From positions 1-40,031 of the forward strand of contig CALAZZ010000193.1 in assembly GCA_937926515.1 (NCBI GenBank): a stretch of 40,031 nucleotides of DNA. Reading direction: 5' to 3'. The stretch is from an uncultured Bacteroidales bacterium (lineage in GTDB: Bacteria; Bacteroidota; Bacteroidia; Bacteroidales; F082). The position numbers and the translations under genes are program-made. Shown piece after piece: positions 9,078-15,851 of this stretch. The notes under the pieces are model-generated. The model saw nothing but the letters and a program-made list of their open reading frames with translations. It did not search any database and was not told the DNA's origin. Positions within the stretch are counted from its first letter, which is position 1. Every line of letters starts with the position of its first letter.

Positions 9078-9085
9078 TATTTTTG
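9078..9085 (+). promoter_or_regulatory. Bacteroidota -7 element (TATTTTTG) for trxB
   Basis: A perfect TAnnTTTG match 76 bp upstream of the trxB start. No convincing TTG box was found at the usual distance. The rest of the 219-bp gap (8943-9161) shows no other element. Confidence 0.4.
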
Positions 9086-9161
9086 CCAATTGTATTGCTT
9101 TCGCACACATGGCACTATTTTAGCATGCCAACAATAATTTCTAAACCAGACCTTAATAATT

Positions 9162-10118
9162 ATGAATGAAAACATTGAACATCATGAGTGTCTGATCATT
9201 GGATCAGGGCCAGCCGGTTACACTGCAGCCATCTATGCTGCACGTGCCGACCTCAAGCCTGTTATGTACCTGGGTATGCAGCCGGGTGGGCAACTAACCA
9301 CAACCACTGAAGTTGAAAATTACCCCGGCTATCCTGAAGGAATTGATGGGCCGGCTATGATGGAAGACCTTAAGAAGCAAGCTGAAAGATTTGGCACCGA
9401 CACGAGGTGGGGTGCTGTAACGGAGGTAGATACCACATCCAGACCGTTTAAGGTCAAGGCTGATGATGGCAAGGAGATGTGGGCCGACACCCTGATCATT
9501 GCCACAGGAGCAACTGCAAAATACCTTGGACTTGAGTCAGAAGATAGGTTTAAAGGTGGTGGTGTATCAGCATGTGCCACATGCGATGGATTCTTTTATA
9601 AAGGAAAAGATGTGGCTGTGGTAGGTGGTGGTGACACAGCCGCTGAAGAAGCCACTTATTTGGCAAAATTGTGTCGCAAAGTTTATATGATCGTGCGCCG
9701 TGATGAATTGCGCGCATCCAAGGCCATGCAAAAGCGGGTTTTTAGTACACCTAATATTGAAATGCTGTGGAACCATAATACGAAGGAATTATTTGGACAA
9801 GAACAAGGTTTCACCAAAACGCTTCAGGGTGCTGTGCTGGTGAACAACAAAACAAATGAAGAGCGCGTGATAGATATTGAGGGTTTCTTTGTGGCAATTG
9901 GTCACAAACCTAATAGCGAATTATTTGCGGATGTGTTGGACATGGATGAAACCGGATACATTAAAACCAAACCGGATAGCACTGCGACCAATATTCCTGG
10001 AATATTTGCTTGTGGGGATGTGCAGGATAAGGTATACAGGCAGGCAGTAACAGCTGCCGGAACAGGTTGTATGGCTGCTTTGGAAGCTGAACGGTTTTTA
10101 GCGGCACAAAATGACTAA
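9162..10118 (+). CDS. trxB: Thioredoxin reductase (NADPH)
   Basis: A 318-residue, standard-length low-molecular-weight thioredoxin reductase. The N-terminal FAD Rossmann motif is IIGSGPAGYTAAIYAARA, followed by the family segment GGQLTTTTEVENYPG. The redox pair is C138-A-T-C141 in ACATCDGFFYKG. The NADPH Rossmann motif is VAVVGGGDTAAEEATYLA, with VYMIVRRDELRASK after it. The C-terminal FAD site is GIFACGDVQDKVYRQAVTAAGTG. It moves electrons from NADPH through FAD to thioredoxins in the cytoplasm and would serve the thioredoxin-like protein just upstream and perhaps the Trx-Grx fusion at 13.5 kb. A hairpin terminator follows 46 bp after the stop. Identification is secure. Confidence 0.97.
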   Translation: MNENIEHHECLIIGSGPAGYTAAIYAARADLKPVMYLGMQPGGQLTTTTEVENYPGYPEGIDGPAMMEDLKKQAERFGTDTRWGAVTEVDTTSRPFKVKADDGKEMWADTLIIATGATAKYLGLESEDRFKGGGVSACATCDGFFYKGKDVAVVGGGDTAAEEATYLAKLCRKVYMIVRRDELRASKAMQKRVFSTPNIEMLWNHNTKELFGQEQGFTKTLQGAVLVNNKTNEERVIDIEGFFVAIGHKPNSELFADVLDMDETGYIKTKPDSTATNIPGIFACGDVQDKVYRQAVTAAGTGCMAALEAERFLAAQND

Positions 10119-10164
10119 GTCATTTTAATTACTGGGTAACAGACCTACTCAACCTATTCAAAAT

Positions 10165-10200
10165 AAAAACGGGCACCCATTAGATGGAGCCCGTTTTTTT
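10165..10200. terminator. Bidirectional terminator between trxB and the protease gene
   Basis: A 10-bp perfect stem (AAAAACGGGC at 10165-10174 with GCCCGTTTTT at 10189-10198) has a small inner CCAT/ATGG pairing in the loop. T-runs flank it on both strands, so it can stop trxB and the convergent protease gene. Confidence 0.85.
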
Positions 10201-10215
10201 TATTTCCCTGTAACT

Positions 10216-12705
10216 TTAATGTTTGATCAATTTTTTGACAAGGGTTTGTTTTTCGGTATCAATGTGCATAAAATACACTCCGACAGGCAAGTGTGAAAGG
10301 TCTAGCAGAACATTCAGTCGTTCATTTTTACCTTTAATGACCTGATCATATACCAATTGTCCTGTCGTATTGAGCAAGCGTAAATTGAAGTGCCCGATGC
10401 CTGTATTGCTAAGATTGACCACGAAATGACCCGCACCGGGATTAGGCGAAATGATGGCTTCCATGTGTGCTCCCAACTCATCAATAGTGGTGCAGATGAC
10501 AACAAACAAATAGTTTTCACGTACAAAATTGTCTGTTTCGTCTCCATGAGTAATGGTGAGGCTGACCGCATAGTGCCCTGCTTGTGGATAATTGACAACA
10601 GGATTTTCATCCGTGCTGGTAGGTGGATTTCCTCCTTCAAACTCCCAGTAATAGGATTCACCTCCAATACTCAGATTATGAAATGCCACACTTGATCCGC
10701 TGCAAATTGTATCTTGCTCAGCAACAAAAGAGGCAGCAGGAAAGTTCAGGCAGAAAGAAACCGATTTACTCTCAGTGATGATTTCCTCAAATGCAATTAC
10801 CTGCTGCAGGCTGGTATTGATGATGGAGAAATAGGCTGTTTCATCTGTATTTTGGTTAATTGTATCCAGGACCGTGAGTGTGTAACAGGCTGGTTCAAGG
10901 CAGAACGACATATTATACAAAGTGTTTGTTTCGAGGCTGTCACCTGAATACACAATGTCATCATCATCATTTTTCAGAGTCCAGACAAGTCCTTCGGTCT
11001 GATCACCGGTCTGTAAAATAAGATCCAATTGATGGCCATCATTGCTGAAGTTTTTAAAGATTGCATCGTTGAACGGATTGTCATCATTTTCGCCATTGGG
11101 GTTTGAAACAAAACCTCTAATCTGATGTTGTCCGGCCTCAACTACAAAAGGAGGGAGGAATAAGGTATCCAATTCACCTGTTTCAAGGTAGCCTTCCCAG
11201 CCCATCGTTGTTGTGTCACCCATATTAATTTGGTAGCTGATTTCAACACTGGTCAATTCAAGTAAACCTGTATTTCGAAGAATGATTATAGGCGTAATGC
11301 TGTCTCGGCTGCAAACGGTATGTGCAGGCTCCAGGATTGCGAAAAGGTTTGCATCATTCATAGGTCCCATATTATTAGGATCCCAACCATCCAGGACTTC
11401 CACTCCTGTTTCAAGTGGGTCAAGCCACTCCATCAACCTTGTACTTGGAGTAGATCCGTAGTCCCACGAAACGGCAGTTTTTCCATAAGCATCGTAGGTG
11501 ATGCTCGAACAGGATGCTGTGCCCCCATGCAACTGACCTACAATACGTTGTTGTGGATCGTAAAGAGGCGATCCTGAGCTTCCCGGTTCTGTTGTACCTT
11601 CTTCCCAATTGCCAACACGCCAATGGGTATTGGGAATACTACCCCAGCTGGTTGAAGTTACCGGATCATGATCAAATGAGATCTTTTTTATATCGCCACG
11701 TGGGTGATGGATGCCGACTGAGGATTCATGTGGCTCATTTATCCTGCTCCAGCCAGCATAATAAACACCATATTCGGCCGGAGGTACTTCCGAAAGCTCG
11801 ACCAAAGCAAAGTCAGAGGCACTGTTGGAGGCACGCAAAGTGGTATATTGAATGGTGTGATCAAGAGGCCCATCCTGGTTTTCGCAACCGGGGCTTTCGT
11901 AATTAAACAGTATGATCCAGTTGCTCTCACCACCACGGCAGTGATCTGCAGTCAAGAAATAGGGTGTGCCGTCTTGTGCAGTATTATTGATCATCGAGCC
12001 GGAACACCAGCGTGTTCCATTTCCGAGCAACACCATGCCCACACCTCTTTTCTGATCCTGCCATTCATCGCCTTCAGGACAATTTACATTGATATTGCAC
12101 CAACCGGAATCACCATAACCACGGTCGTTATTACTAAACATTTCGCGGTAGCCATGTACCACACTGCTGATACTGACTACGCCTTGTCCACTGACTGCAG
12201 CAGGCTCATAATATTCAACAATGGCAGTTTCACCTCTGGTAAGGAATGATGAAAAAGTACCATCCGGATTATTGTTCCTCGAGGTGAATGCTCCCCTGAT
12301 ATCAGAACCATCGGGGTTGAATATAAATAGTTGGGCTCCCTCAGGCATATAAAAATGGTCATAAAGCAGGTTGATGCTGTATGCATCTGAGCTGGTCAAT
12401 CTTAATCGCCAAAGCCTGTCACCATTTTCAAAATGTTCCCAGGTGCCACTATTGTTCAGGTTGAAGCTGACCTCGTGGGGGAAACCAAAACGATAAGGAA
12501 CGCCTCCGGCAATTTGATCAATTGAATCTTCAATTAACAATTGCTCGAGGTCAAATGATGGCAAATTGAGTGTTTGAAAATCACTCCGTAAACTAAAATC
12601 TGATAAGGTGTAAGGGGTGCCTCCCTGGCTCACCTGTGCTTCTGCATTTGTTGGAAAAAGACTGGAAATGAACAGAAGGCTAAAGAGTAAAATAATTCGT
12701 AACAT
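10216..12705 (-). CDS. Secreted trypsin-like serine protease with PKD domain and T9SS sorting tail
   Basis: An 829-residue extracellular protein. The signal peptide covers about residues 1-23 (ending TNAEA). The catalytic domain is a chymotrypsin-fold peptidase of the lysyl-endopeptidase type, with the triad visible as His255 in FLTADHCRG, Asp298 in SASDFALVEL and Ser377 in PGSSGSPLYD. A region of Ig-like character (about 460-650) follows. A PKD domain at about 655-735 carries YYWEFEGGNPPTSTDENP and AGHYAVSLTI. The last 80 residues are a type-A Por secretion sorting domain (SPNPGAGHFVVN, LPVGVYFMHI, ending KLIKH), which directs export through the type IX system and attachment to, or release from, the surface. 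It probably digests external protein for nutrition. The gene stands alone between terminators. Lys versus other specificity is not resolved by eye. Confidence 0.93.
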   Translation of the reverse strand: MLRIILLFSLLFISSLFPTNAEAQVSQGGTPYTLSDFSLRSDFQTLNLPSFDLEQLLIEDSIDQIAGGVPYRFGFPHEVSFNLNNSGTWEHFENGDRLWRLRLTSSDAYSINLLYDHFYMPEGAQLFIFNPDGSDIRGAFTSRNNNPDGTFSSFLTRGETAIVEYYEPAAVSGQGVVSISSVVHGYREMFSNNDRGYGDSGWCNINVNCPEGDEWQDQKRGVGMVLLGNGTRWCSGSMINNTAQDGTPYFLTADHCRGGESNWIILFNYESPGCENQDGPLDHTIQYTTLRASNSASDFALVELSEVPPAEYGVYYAGWSRINEPHESSVGIHHPRGDIKKISFDHDPVTSTSWGSIPNTHWRVGNWEEGTTEPGSSGSPLYDPQQRIVGQLHGGTASCSSITYDAYGKTAVSWDYGSTPSTRLMEWLDPLETGVEVLDGWDPNNMGPMNDANLFAILEPAHTVCSRDSITPIIILRNTGLLELTSVEISYQINMGDTTTMGWEGYLETGELDTLFLPPFVVEAGQHQIRGFVSNPNGENDDNPFNDAIFKNFSNDGHQLDLILQTGDQTEGLVWTLKNDDDDIVYSGDSLETNTLYNMSFCLEPACYTLTVLDTINQNTDETAYFSIINTSLQQVIAFEEIITESKSVSFCLNFPAASFVAEQDTICSGSSVAFHNLSIGGESYYWEFEGGNPPTSTDENPVVNYPQAGHYAVSLTITHGDETDNFVRENYLFVVICTTIDELGAHMEAIISPNPGAGHFVVNLSNTGIGHFNLRLLNTTGQLVYDQVIKGKNERLNVLLDLSHLPVGVYFMHIDTEKQTLVKKLIKH

Positions 12706-12773
12706 TTCTATAAGGGGTTGATTTAAAATTAACTATTACCAAAAATCATTTATTTTCTATGGTTTTACAGTCG

Positions 12774-12781
12774 CAAAAGTA
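12774..12781 (-). promoter_or_regulatory. Bacteroidota -7 element (TACTTTTG) for the protease gene
   Basis: On the minus strand it reads TACTTTTGC, a full TAnnTTTG match, 69 bp upstream of the protease start codon at 12705. No clear -33 TTG was seen at the expected distance. Confidence 0.45.
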
Positions 12782-12851
12782 CTTTTTTTACGAGAAGTTC
12801 CATAAGATTTAAAACAGATCATTGTAAATTAGAGGGTATTGTTACTTTAAT

Positions 12852-12859
12852 TAGTTTTG
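12852..12859 (+). promoter_or_regulatory. Bacteroidota -7 element (TAGTTTTG) ahead of the structured RNA
   Basis: A TAGTTTTGC match placed so that transcription would begin at about 12864-12866, exactly where the 10-bp closing stem of the structured element starts. The -33 region is weak. Confidence 0.45.
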
Positions 12860-12864
12860 CAGCT

Positions 12865-12940
12865 CAACTCCCGGTTATATTATAACTCACTACTTGCATA
12901 AGATGCCGGTTTGAGGAATCCGGCAGCCGGGAGTTGTTTT
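12865..12940 (+). ncRNA. Candidate structured RNA (leader element or small RNA), unknown class
   Basis: A 10-bp perfect closing stem (CAACTCCCGG at 12865-12874 with CCGGGAGTTG at 12927-12936) encloses a 30-nt AT-rich stretch and an inner hairpin (TGCCGG 12904-12909 with CCGGCA 12920-12925). A five-T run follows (12937-12941). A -7 promoter element ends five bases before it. The layout fits either a short independent RNA with a terminator-like end or a 5-prime leader controlling the methyltransferase gene starting 33 nt further on. I do not recognise an Rfam class. Confidence 0.45.
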
Positions 12941-12969
12941 TCGTTTATAAGAATTACTTAGCCGTGATC

Positions 12970-13407
12970 ATGCGTTTATTTTTAGCGTACCTGACTGTTA
13001 TCATACAATTTTCCACATTGGTTTTCATATTGGTTACTGCACCAGTTATTGCTGAATCTGTCCGAGGCATCTTAGTGCAAGTGGCAGGCTTATTTATTGG
13101 AGGCATGGCTGTGTTTACACTTGGCATTGGAAATTTCAAAATTGCACCTCTTGTTAAGATAAACGGACGATTTATTGACAAAGGAATTTACAGTTTGATC
13201 AGGCACCCCATGTACCTATCTCTAATATTAATCACCTTTGCTTTGGTATCTGATTATTTTAGTTGGCTTCGATTACTCATTGCAATTTTGCTGTGTTTGA
13301 CCCTGTTGGCTAAGCTCCACATTGAAGAGTTTTATCTGAACCGCTATTATAATCAATACGAGGACTATATGAAACGGACCCACCGGTTAATTCCCTTTTT
13401 ATATTGA
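12970..13407 (+). CDS. Isoprenylcysteine carboxyl methyltransferase-like membrane methyltransferase
   Basis: A 145-residue integral membrane protein with about four hydrophobic segments. The C-terminal half carries the ICMT/PEMT-type SAM-binding signature: GIYSLIRHPMYLSLIL (the RHPxY motif), then KLHIEEFYLNRYYNQYEDYM with the conserved Glu pair, and THRLIPFLY at the end. Bacterial members of this fold methylate lipids or small molecules at the membrane; the substrate here is unknown. The frame is open upstream to a TTG at 12934, but that overlaps the structured RNA stem, so the ATG at 12970 was chosen; a GTG two codons earlier is possible. It may be controlled by the structured leader. The next gene lies 107 bp downstream. 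Confidence 0.82.
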   Translation: MRLFLAYLTVIIQFSTLVFILVTAPVIAESVRGILVQVAGLFIGGMAVFTLGIGNFKIAPLVKINGRFIDKGIYSLIRHPMYLSLILITFALVSDYFSWLRLLIAILLCLTLLAKLHIEEFYLNRYYNQYEDYMKRTHRLIPFLY

Positions 13408-13514
13408 CATACTGACAGGGTTTTTGTCATAATGCTGTCTTTGATCAGACAGTACCTATTATTATTTACAACTGGCATAACATTTGATCTGGGACATCAT
13501 TAAAATTTATTGCC

Positions 13515-14117
13515 ATGCTGAAAGAGATTAATTCGAATGCTCAAATGTTGAGTGAGTTGCGTCCGCAGCAAAAAAATTATGTTTTATTATACAAATCCGG
13601 TTCTGAAAGTAGTGATTGCAGTGTCAAAAACCTGAGTGAAGCAAGCCGTAAACTTGAGAACTTTCATGTGATGGCTGCTGATGTAAGCAAGGTTCGGGAT
13701 ATTCATACCGTCTATAACATCAGTAGCGTTCCATCTCTTTTGGTATTTGAGGGTGAGAAATTTATCAATGTTGTAAAAGGTTGTAACGACCCCGCATATT
13801 ATATCAATCTTTTTGAAGAATCATACTTTCATGCAGCTTCAAAACTGGCAGGAAAACCTAACAGATCAGTTACAGTTTATACCACACCCAGTTGCAGTTG
13901 GTGCAATACACTAAAATCATATTTACGATCAAATCATATTCAGTTTACCGAAATAGATGTTTCGCGCAACCAACAGGCAGCAGAGGAGATGGTGCGCAGA
14001 AGTGGTCAGCAGGGTGTGCCACAAACAAATATTGATGGACAGATCATCGTCGGGTTTGATAAAAACCGGATAAACAGATTATTGGAAATTCAACAAAATA
14101 ATAACCCAAATATTTAA
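13515..14117 (+). CDS. Thioredoxin-fold / glutaredoxin fusion protein
   Basis: A 200-residue cytoplasmic protein with two thioredoxin folds. Residues of about 5-110 are thioredoxin-like, with LLYKSGSESSDCSVKN at the active-site position and SSVPSLLVFEGEKF for the cis-proline loop. Only one Cys (Cys35) remains, so this half lacks a CxxC dithiol. Residues of about 118-195 form a glutaredoxin/NrdH-like domain with TTPSCSWCNTLKSYL (Cys127 and Cys130), GVPQTNIDGQIIVGFD and a C-terminal helix. The chain could exchange disulfides through the C-terminal dithiol while the N-terminal half binds a partner or acts as a monothiol site; that division is inference. The groES-like gene begins five bases after its stop, so the two are co-transcribed. 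Confidence 0.85.
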   Translation: MLKEINSNAQMLSELRPQQKNYVLLYKSGSESSDCSVKNLSEASRKLENFHVMAADVSKVRDIHTVYNISSVPSLLVFEGEKFINVVKGCNDPAYYINLFEESYFHAASKLAGKPNRSVTVYTTPSCSWCNTLKSYLRSNHIQFTEIDVSRNQQAAEEMVRRSGQQGVPQTNIDGQIIVGFDKNRINRLLEIQQNNNPNI

Positions 14118-14122
14118 TAAAA

Positions 14123-14410
14123 ATGAGAGAATTACAGCCTTTAGGTGAGAATGTCATTCTAGATATGAGTGATGAGAAAACCGAGCAAAAAACTGCCGCA
14201 GGAATTATTATTCCTGACACTGCAAAAGAAAAACCACAAATAGCCAAGGTTATTGCACTCGGGACCATTGAAAATGTGGCTATTGCTGTAGGTGATGAGG
14301 TTTTATTTAAAAAGTACTCCGGAACCGAAGTTACCTTTGAGAATCAAAAACTATTGGTTATTCCTTATTCCGATTTGCTCGCCAAAGTGGTTGTGACCGA
14401 ATCAATTTAA
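14123..14410 (+). CDS. groES: GroES-like co-chaperonin without adjacent groEL
   Basis: A 95-residue protein of GroES length and pattern. It starts LQPLGENVILDMSDEKTEQK, continues into the mobile loop/GIIIPDTAKEKP segment (normally GGIVLP), then AKVIALGT, VGDEVLFKKYSGTEVTFENQ, and ends LLVIPYSDLLAKVV. Canonical GroES caps the GroEL ring. Here no groEL follows: a terminator comes next and then an unrelated gene on the other strand. It is the second gene of a two-gene unit after the thioredoxin-glutaredoxin fusion. The mobile loop has AAGIIIP where GGIVLT/GGIMLP is usual. It could be a second, specialised GroES, or the only one with groEL located elsewhere. The family call is firm; its partner is unknown. 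Confidence 0.9.
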   Translation: MRELQPLGENVILDMSDEKTEQKTAAGIIIPDTAKEKPQIAKVIALGTIENVAIAVGDEVLFKKYSGTEVTFENQKLLVIPYSDLLAKVVVTESI

Positions 14411-14434
14411 GCAAAGAGTCATGCAGGTTTAATT

Positions 14435-14466
14435 AAACGTTTGTCAGCTGACAAACGTTTTTTTTG
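14435..14466 (+). terminator. Terminator after groES (perfect palindrome plus T-run)
   Basis: A perfect 26-nt palindrome with 13-nt arms (AAACGTTTGTCAG and its complement) is followed by a T-run to 14466. It ends the Trx-Grx/groES unit and may also stop the convergent cytochrome gene. Confidence 0.85.
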
Positions 14467-14475
14467 CTATGTGAT

Positions 14476-14982
14476 TTATTCCTGGCTCTTCCATGTGACG
14501 CCTTTTCTGATCTTTGGCAGATTTACAGGTATAAATGACACCTCTTCGCGCATATGACAGGCCACACATGCATTCTTATATGTTTCAATGGCATCCATAA
14601 ATCCTTCACTGTCTTTGTTATCAATGATCGTTTGCATTTTCGAATGGTCTGCTTTAAGAAATAATTCGGCATTCAGTTTTCTTTCCGGCCGGCGCACTAT
14701 GCCAGCTTCAATTGCTTCTTCGATATGCTCGAGCTGATGATCAGCATACTCCCAGTTTTCGTCAAGACCTGCCCAGTAAAGCTCTTCGAATCGATAGGAT
14801 ACTTCCATCATAGTAGCAGAAAATCCTCCGAACTGTTCTTCAATTGTTTCAATAAGATACTTTTTGTCTCCTTTGAGCCAGCTGCCATGTTCAGTTTCAT
14901 CGCTGTCATTTGTTGTGTAATGTGTTGTGCAGGCAGCCAGTGTGGCTGTAATAATGAATACAGGTAAAAATGCTTTTTTCAT
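14476..14982 (-). CDS. Monoheme c-type cytochrome lipoprotein (cytochrome c-prime/c556-like topology)
   Basis: A 168-residue lipoprotein. The start is the ATG at 14982 (MKKAFLPVFIITATLAAC), giving an SPII signal with the lipobox cysteine at residue 18; the longer frame to 15042 would bury this signal. The mature part is acidic and mostly helical. It has one heme-binding motif close to the C-terminus, Cys139-V-A-Cys142-His143 (KNACVACHMR). A C-terminal CxxCH after a helical bundle is the layout of cytochrome c-prime and c556, so a four-helix monoheme protein is likely. It would be anchored in the periplasm. It is divergent from the NuoE/F operon, from which it is separated by 330 bp holding a palindrome. 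The partner redox enzyme is unknown. Confidence 0.8.
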   Translation of the reverse strand: MKKAFLPVFIITATLAACTTHYTTNDSDETEHGSWLKGDKKYLIETIEEQFGGFSATMMEVSYRFEELYWAGLDENWEYADHQLEHIEEAIEAGIVRRPERKLNAELFLKADHSKMQTIIDNKDSEGFMDAIETYKNACVACHMREEVSFIPVNLPKIRKGVTWKSQE

Positions 14983-15086
14983 AGAATGAATTTTCTTGTA
15001 AAGATATGAAGATTGATGGAATGTCAAGTGATGCGCAATCAAAGTTTAGTCAATTTTCATTATTTCCTTGCTTTCCGCATTTCTAT

Positions 15087-15094
15087 CAAAAGTA
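15087..15094 (-). promoter_or_regulatory. Bacteroidota -7 element (TACTTTTG) for the cytochrome gene
   Basis: A full TAnnTTTG match on the minus strand, about 105 bp upstream of the ATG at 14982. Apart from this element and the 15127-15147 palindrome, nothing else was seen in the 330-bp gap 14983-15312, and no clear -7 element was found for the plus-strand operon. Confidence 0.4.
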
Positions 15095-15126
15095 CTCCGT
15101 GTTTTACGTATTCATTTAGTGAATCT

Positions 15127-15147
15127 ATAGTAACTGATCGTTACTAT
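15127..15147. promoter_or_regulatory. Palindromic operator candidate between cytochrome gene and redox operon
   Basis: A perfect 8-bp inverted repeat (ATAGTAAC, spacer TGATC, GTTACTAT) in the divergent gap. The size and symmetry are typical of a dimeric transcription-factor site. It lies 33 bp upstream of the cytochrome -7 element (near its -33 region) and 165 bp upstream of the first redox gene. Confidence 0.4.
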
Positions 15148-15312
15148 TGTCTCACCCGCCGATATGCTTTCTGGTACATTCCCAGTATTTTAACCTTAAA
15201 ACTTATTTAGATTCAATTTAAATTGCTGCAAATCAGTATTTAAACGCTTAGGTGTTTGTGAAAATATCTATTTTTAATTCAGATTTTGCATTCACAATTT
15301 TAGTTTATCATT

Positions 15313-15837
15313 ATGCGGATTACAAGAGTTAAGAAGGAAACAGATGAGAAGGATCTGGTAGCTGTTGACATGAACCTGATGAAAGAGTTACTGCACAAAT
15401 ACGGCAACAAAGCAGGTAGCTTGATTCCATTGCTGCAGGGCACTCAGCAGCTCTATGGATTTATTCCACCCAAGGCCTTTGCGCTGATTTCAGAAGCTAC
15501 AGGTATTAAAACAGCAGATATATATGGTGTTGCTACTTTTTATGCCCAATTCAGGCTTAAACCTGTGGGTAAGCACATTGTAAAAGTTTGTCATGGCACA
15601 GCATGTCATGTTCAAAATGCTACCGCCATTACGGATGCACTGAGTGATACCCTCGAGGTTAAGAATGGTGAAACTACTGATGATATGCAATTTACACTTG
15701 AGTCTGTTGCTTGTCTCGGCTGTTGTTCTCTAGCTCCTGTAATGATGATTGGAGAAGAAACCTATGGTAAACTAAATGGTAAAGCTGCAGTGCGTGTGAT
15801 CAAGGACATGAAAAACGAACAATGTAAAGGTGGTTAA
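15313..15837 (+). CDS. NuoE/HndA-like [2Fe-2S] subunit of a soluble NAD(P)H oxidoreductase
   Basis: A 174-residue thioredoxin-fold [2Fe-2S] protein. An N-terminal helical part (GSLIPLLQGTQQLYGFIPPK, then GVATFYAQFRLKP) leads to the cluster ligands in VCHGTACHVQNA and SVACLGCCSLAPV, which give the C-x4-C and C-x3-C pattern of the 24-kDa complex I/HndA family. It would pass electrons between the FMN subunit and the Fe-S chain. It is the first of three genes, spaced 14 and 27 bp, that form one complex. No membrane subunits of complex I (NuoA/H/J-N) and no hydrogenase are in the window, so this is a soluble enzyme and not respiratory complex I. The family call is firm. Confidence 0.93.
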   Translation: MRITRVKKETDEKDLVAVDMNLMKELLHKYGNKAGSLIPLLQGTQQLYGFIPPKAFALISEATGIKTADIYGVATFYAQFRLKPVGKHIVKVCHGTACHVQNATAITDALSDTLEVKNGETTDDMQFTLESVACLGCCSLAPVMMIGEETYGKLNGKAAVRVIKDMKNEQCKGG

Positions 15838-15851
15838 AGGATAAGCTGATC

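Noticed and set aside
11728..12249. A 173-codon plus-strand open frame
   Set aside because: It is fully antisense to the protease catalytic domain, whose triad is intact in the other strand. The translation has no recognisable domain.
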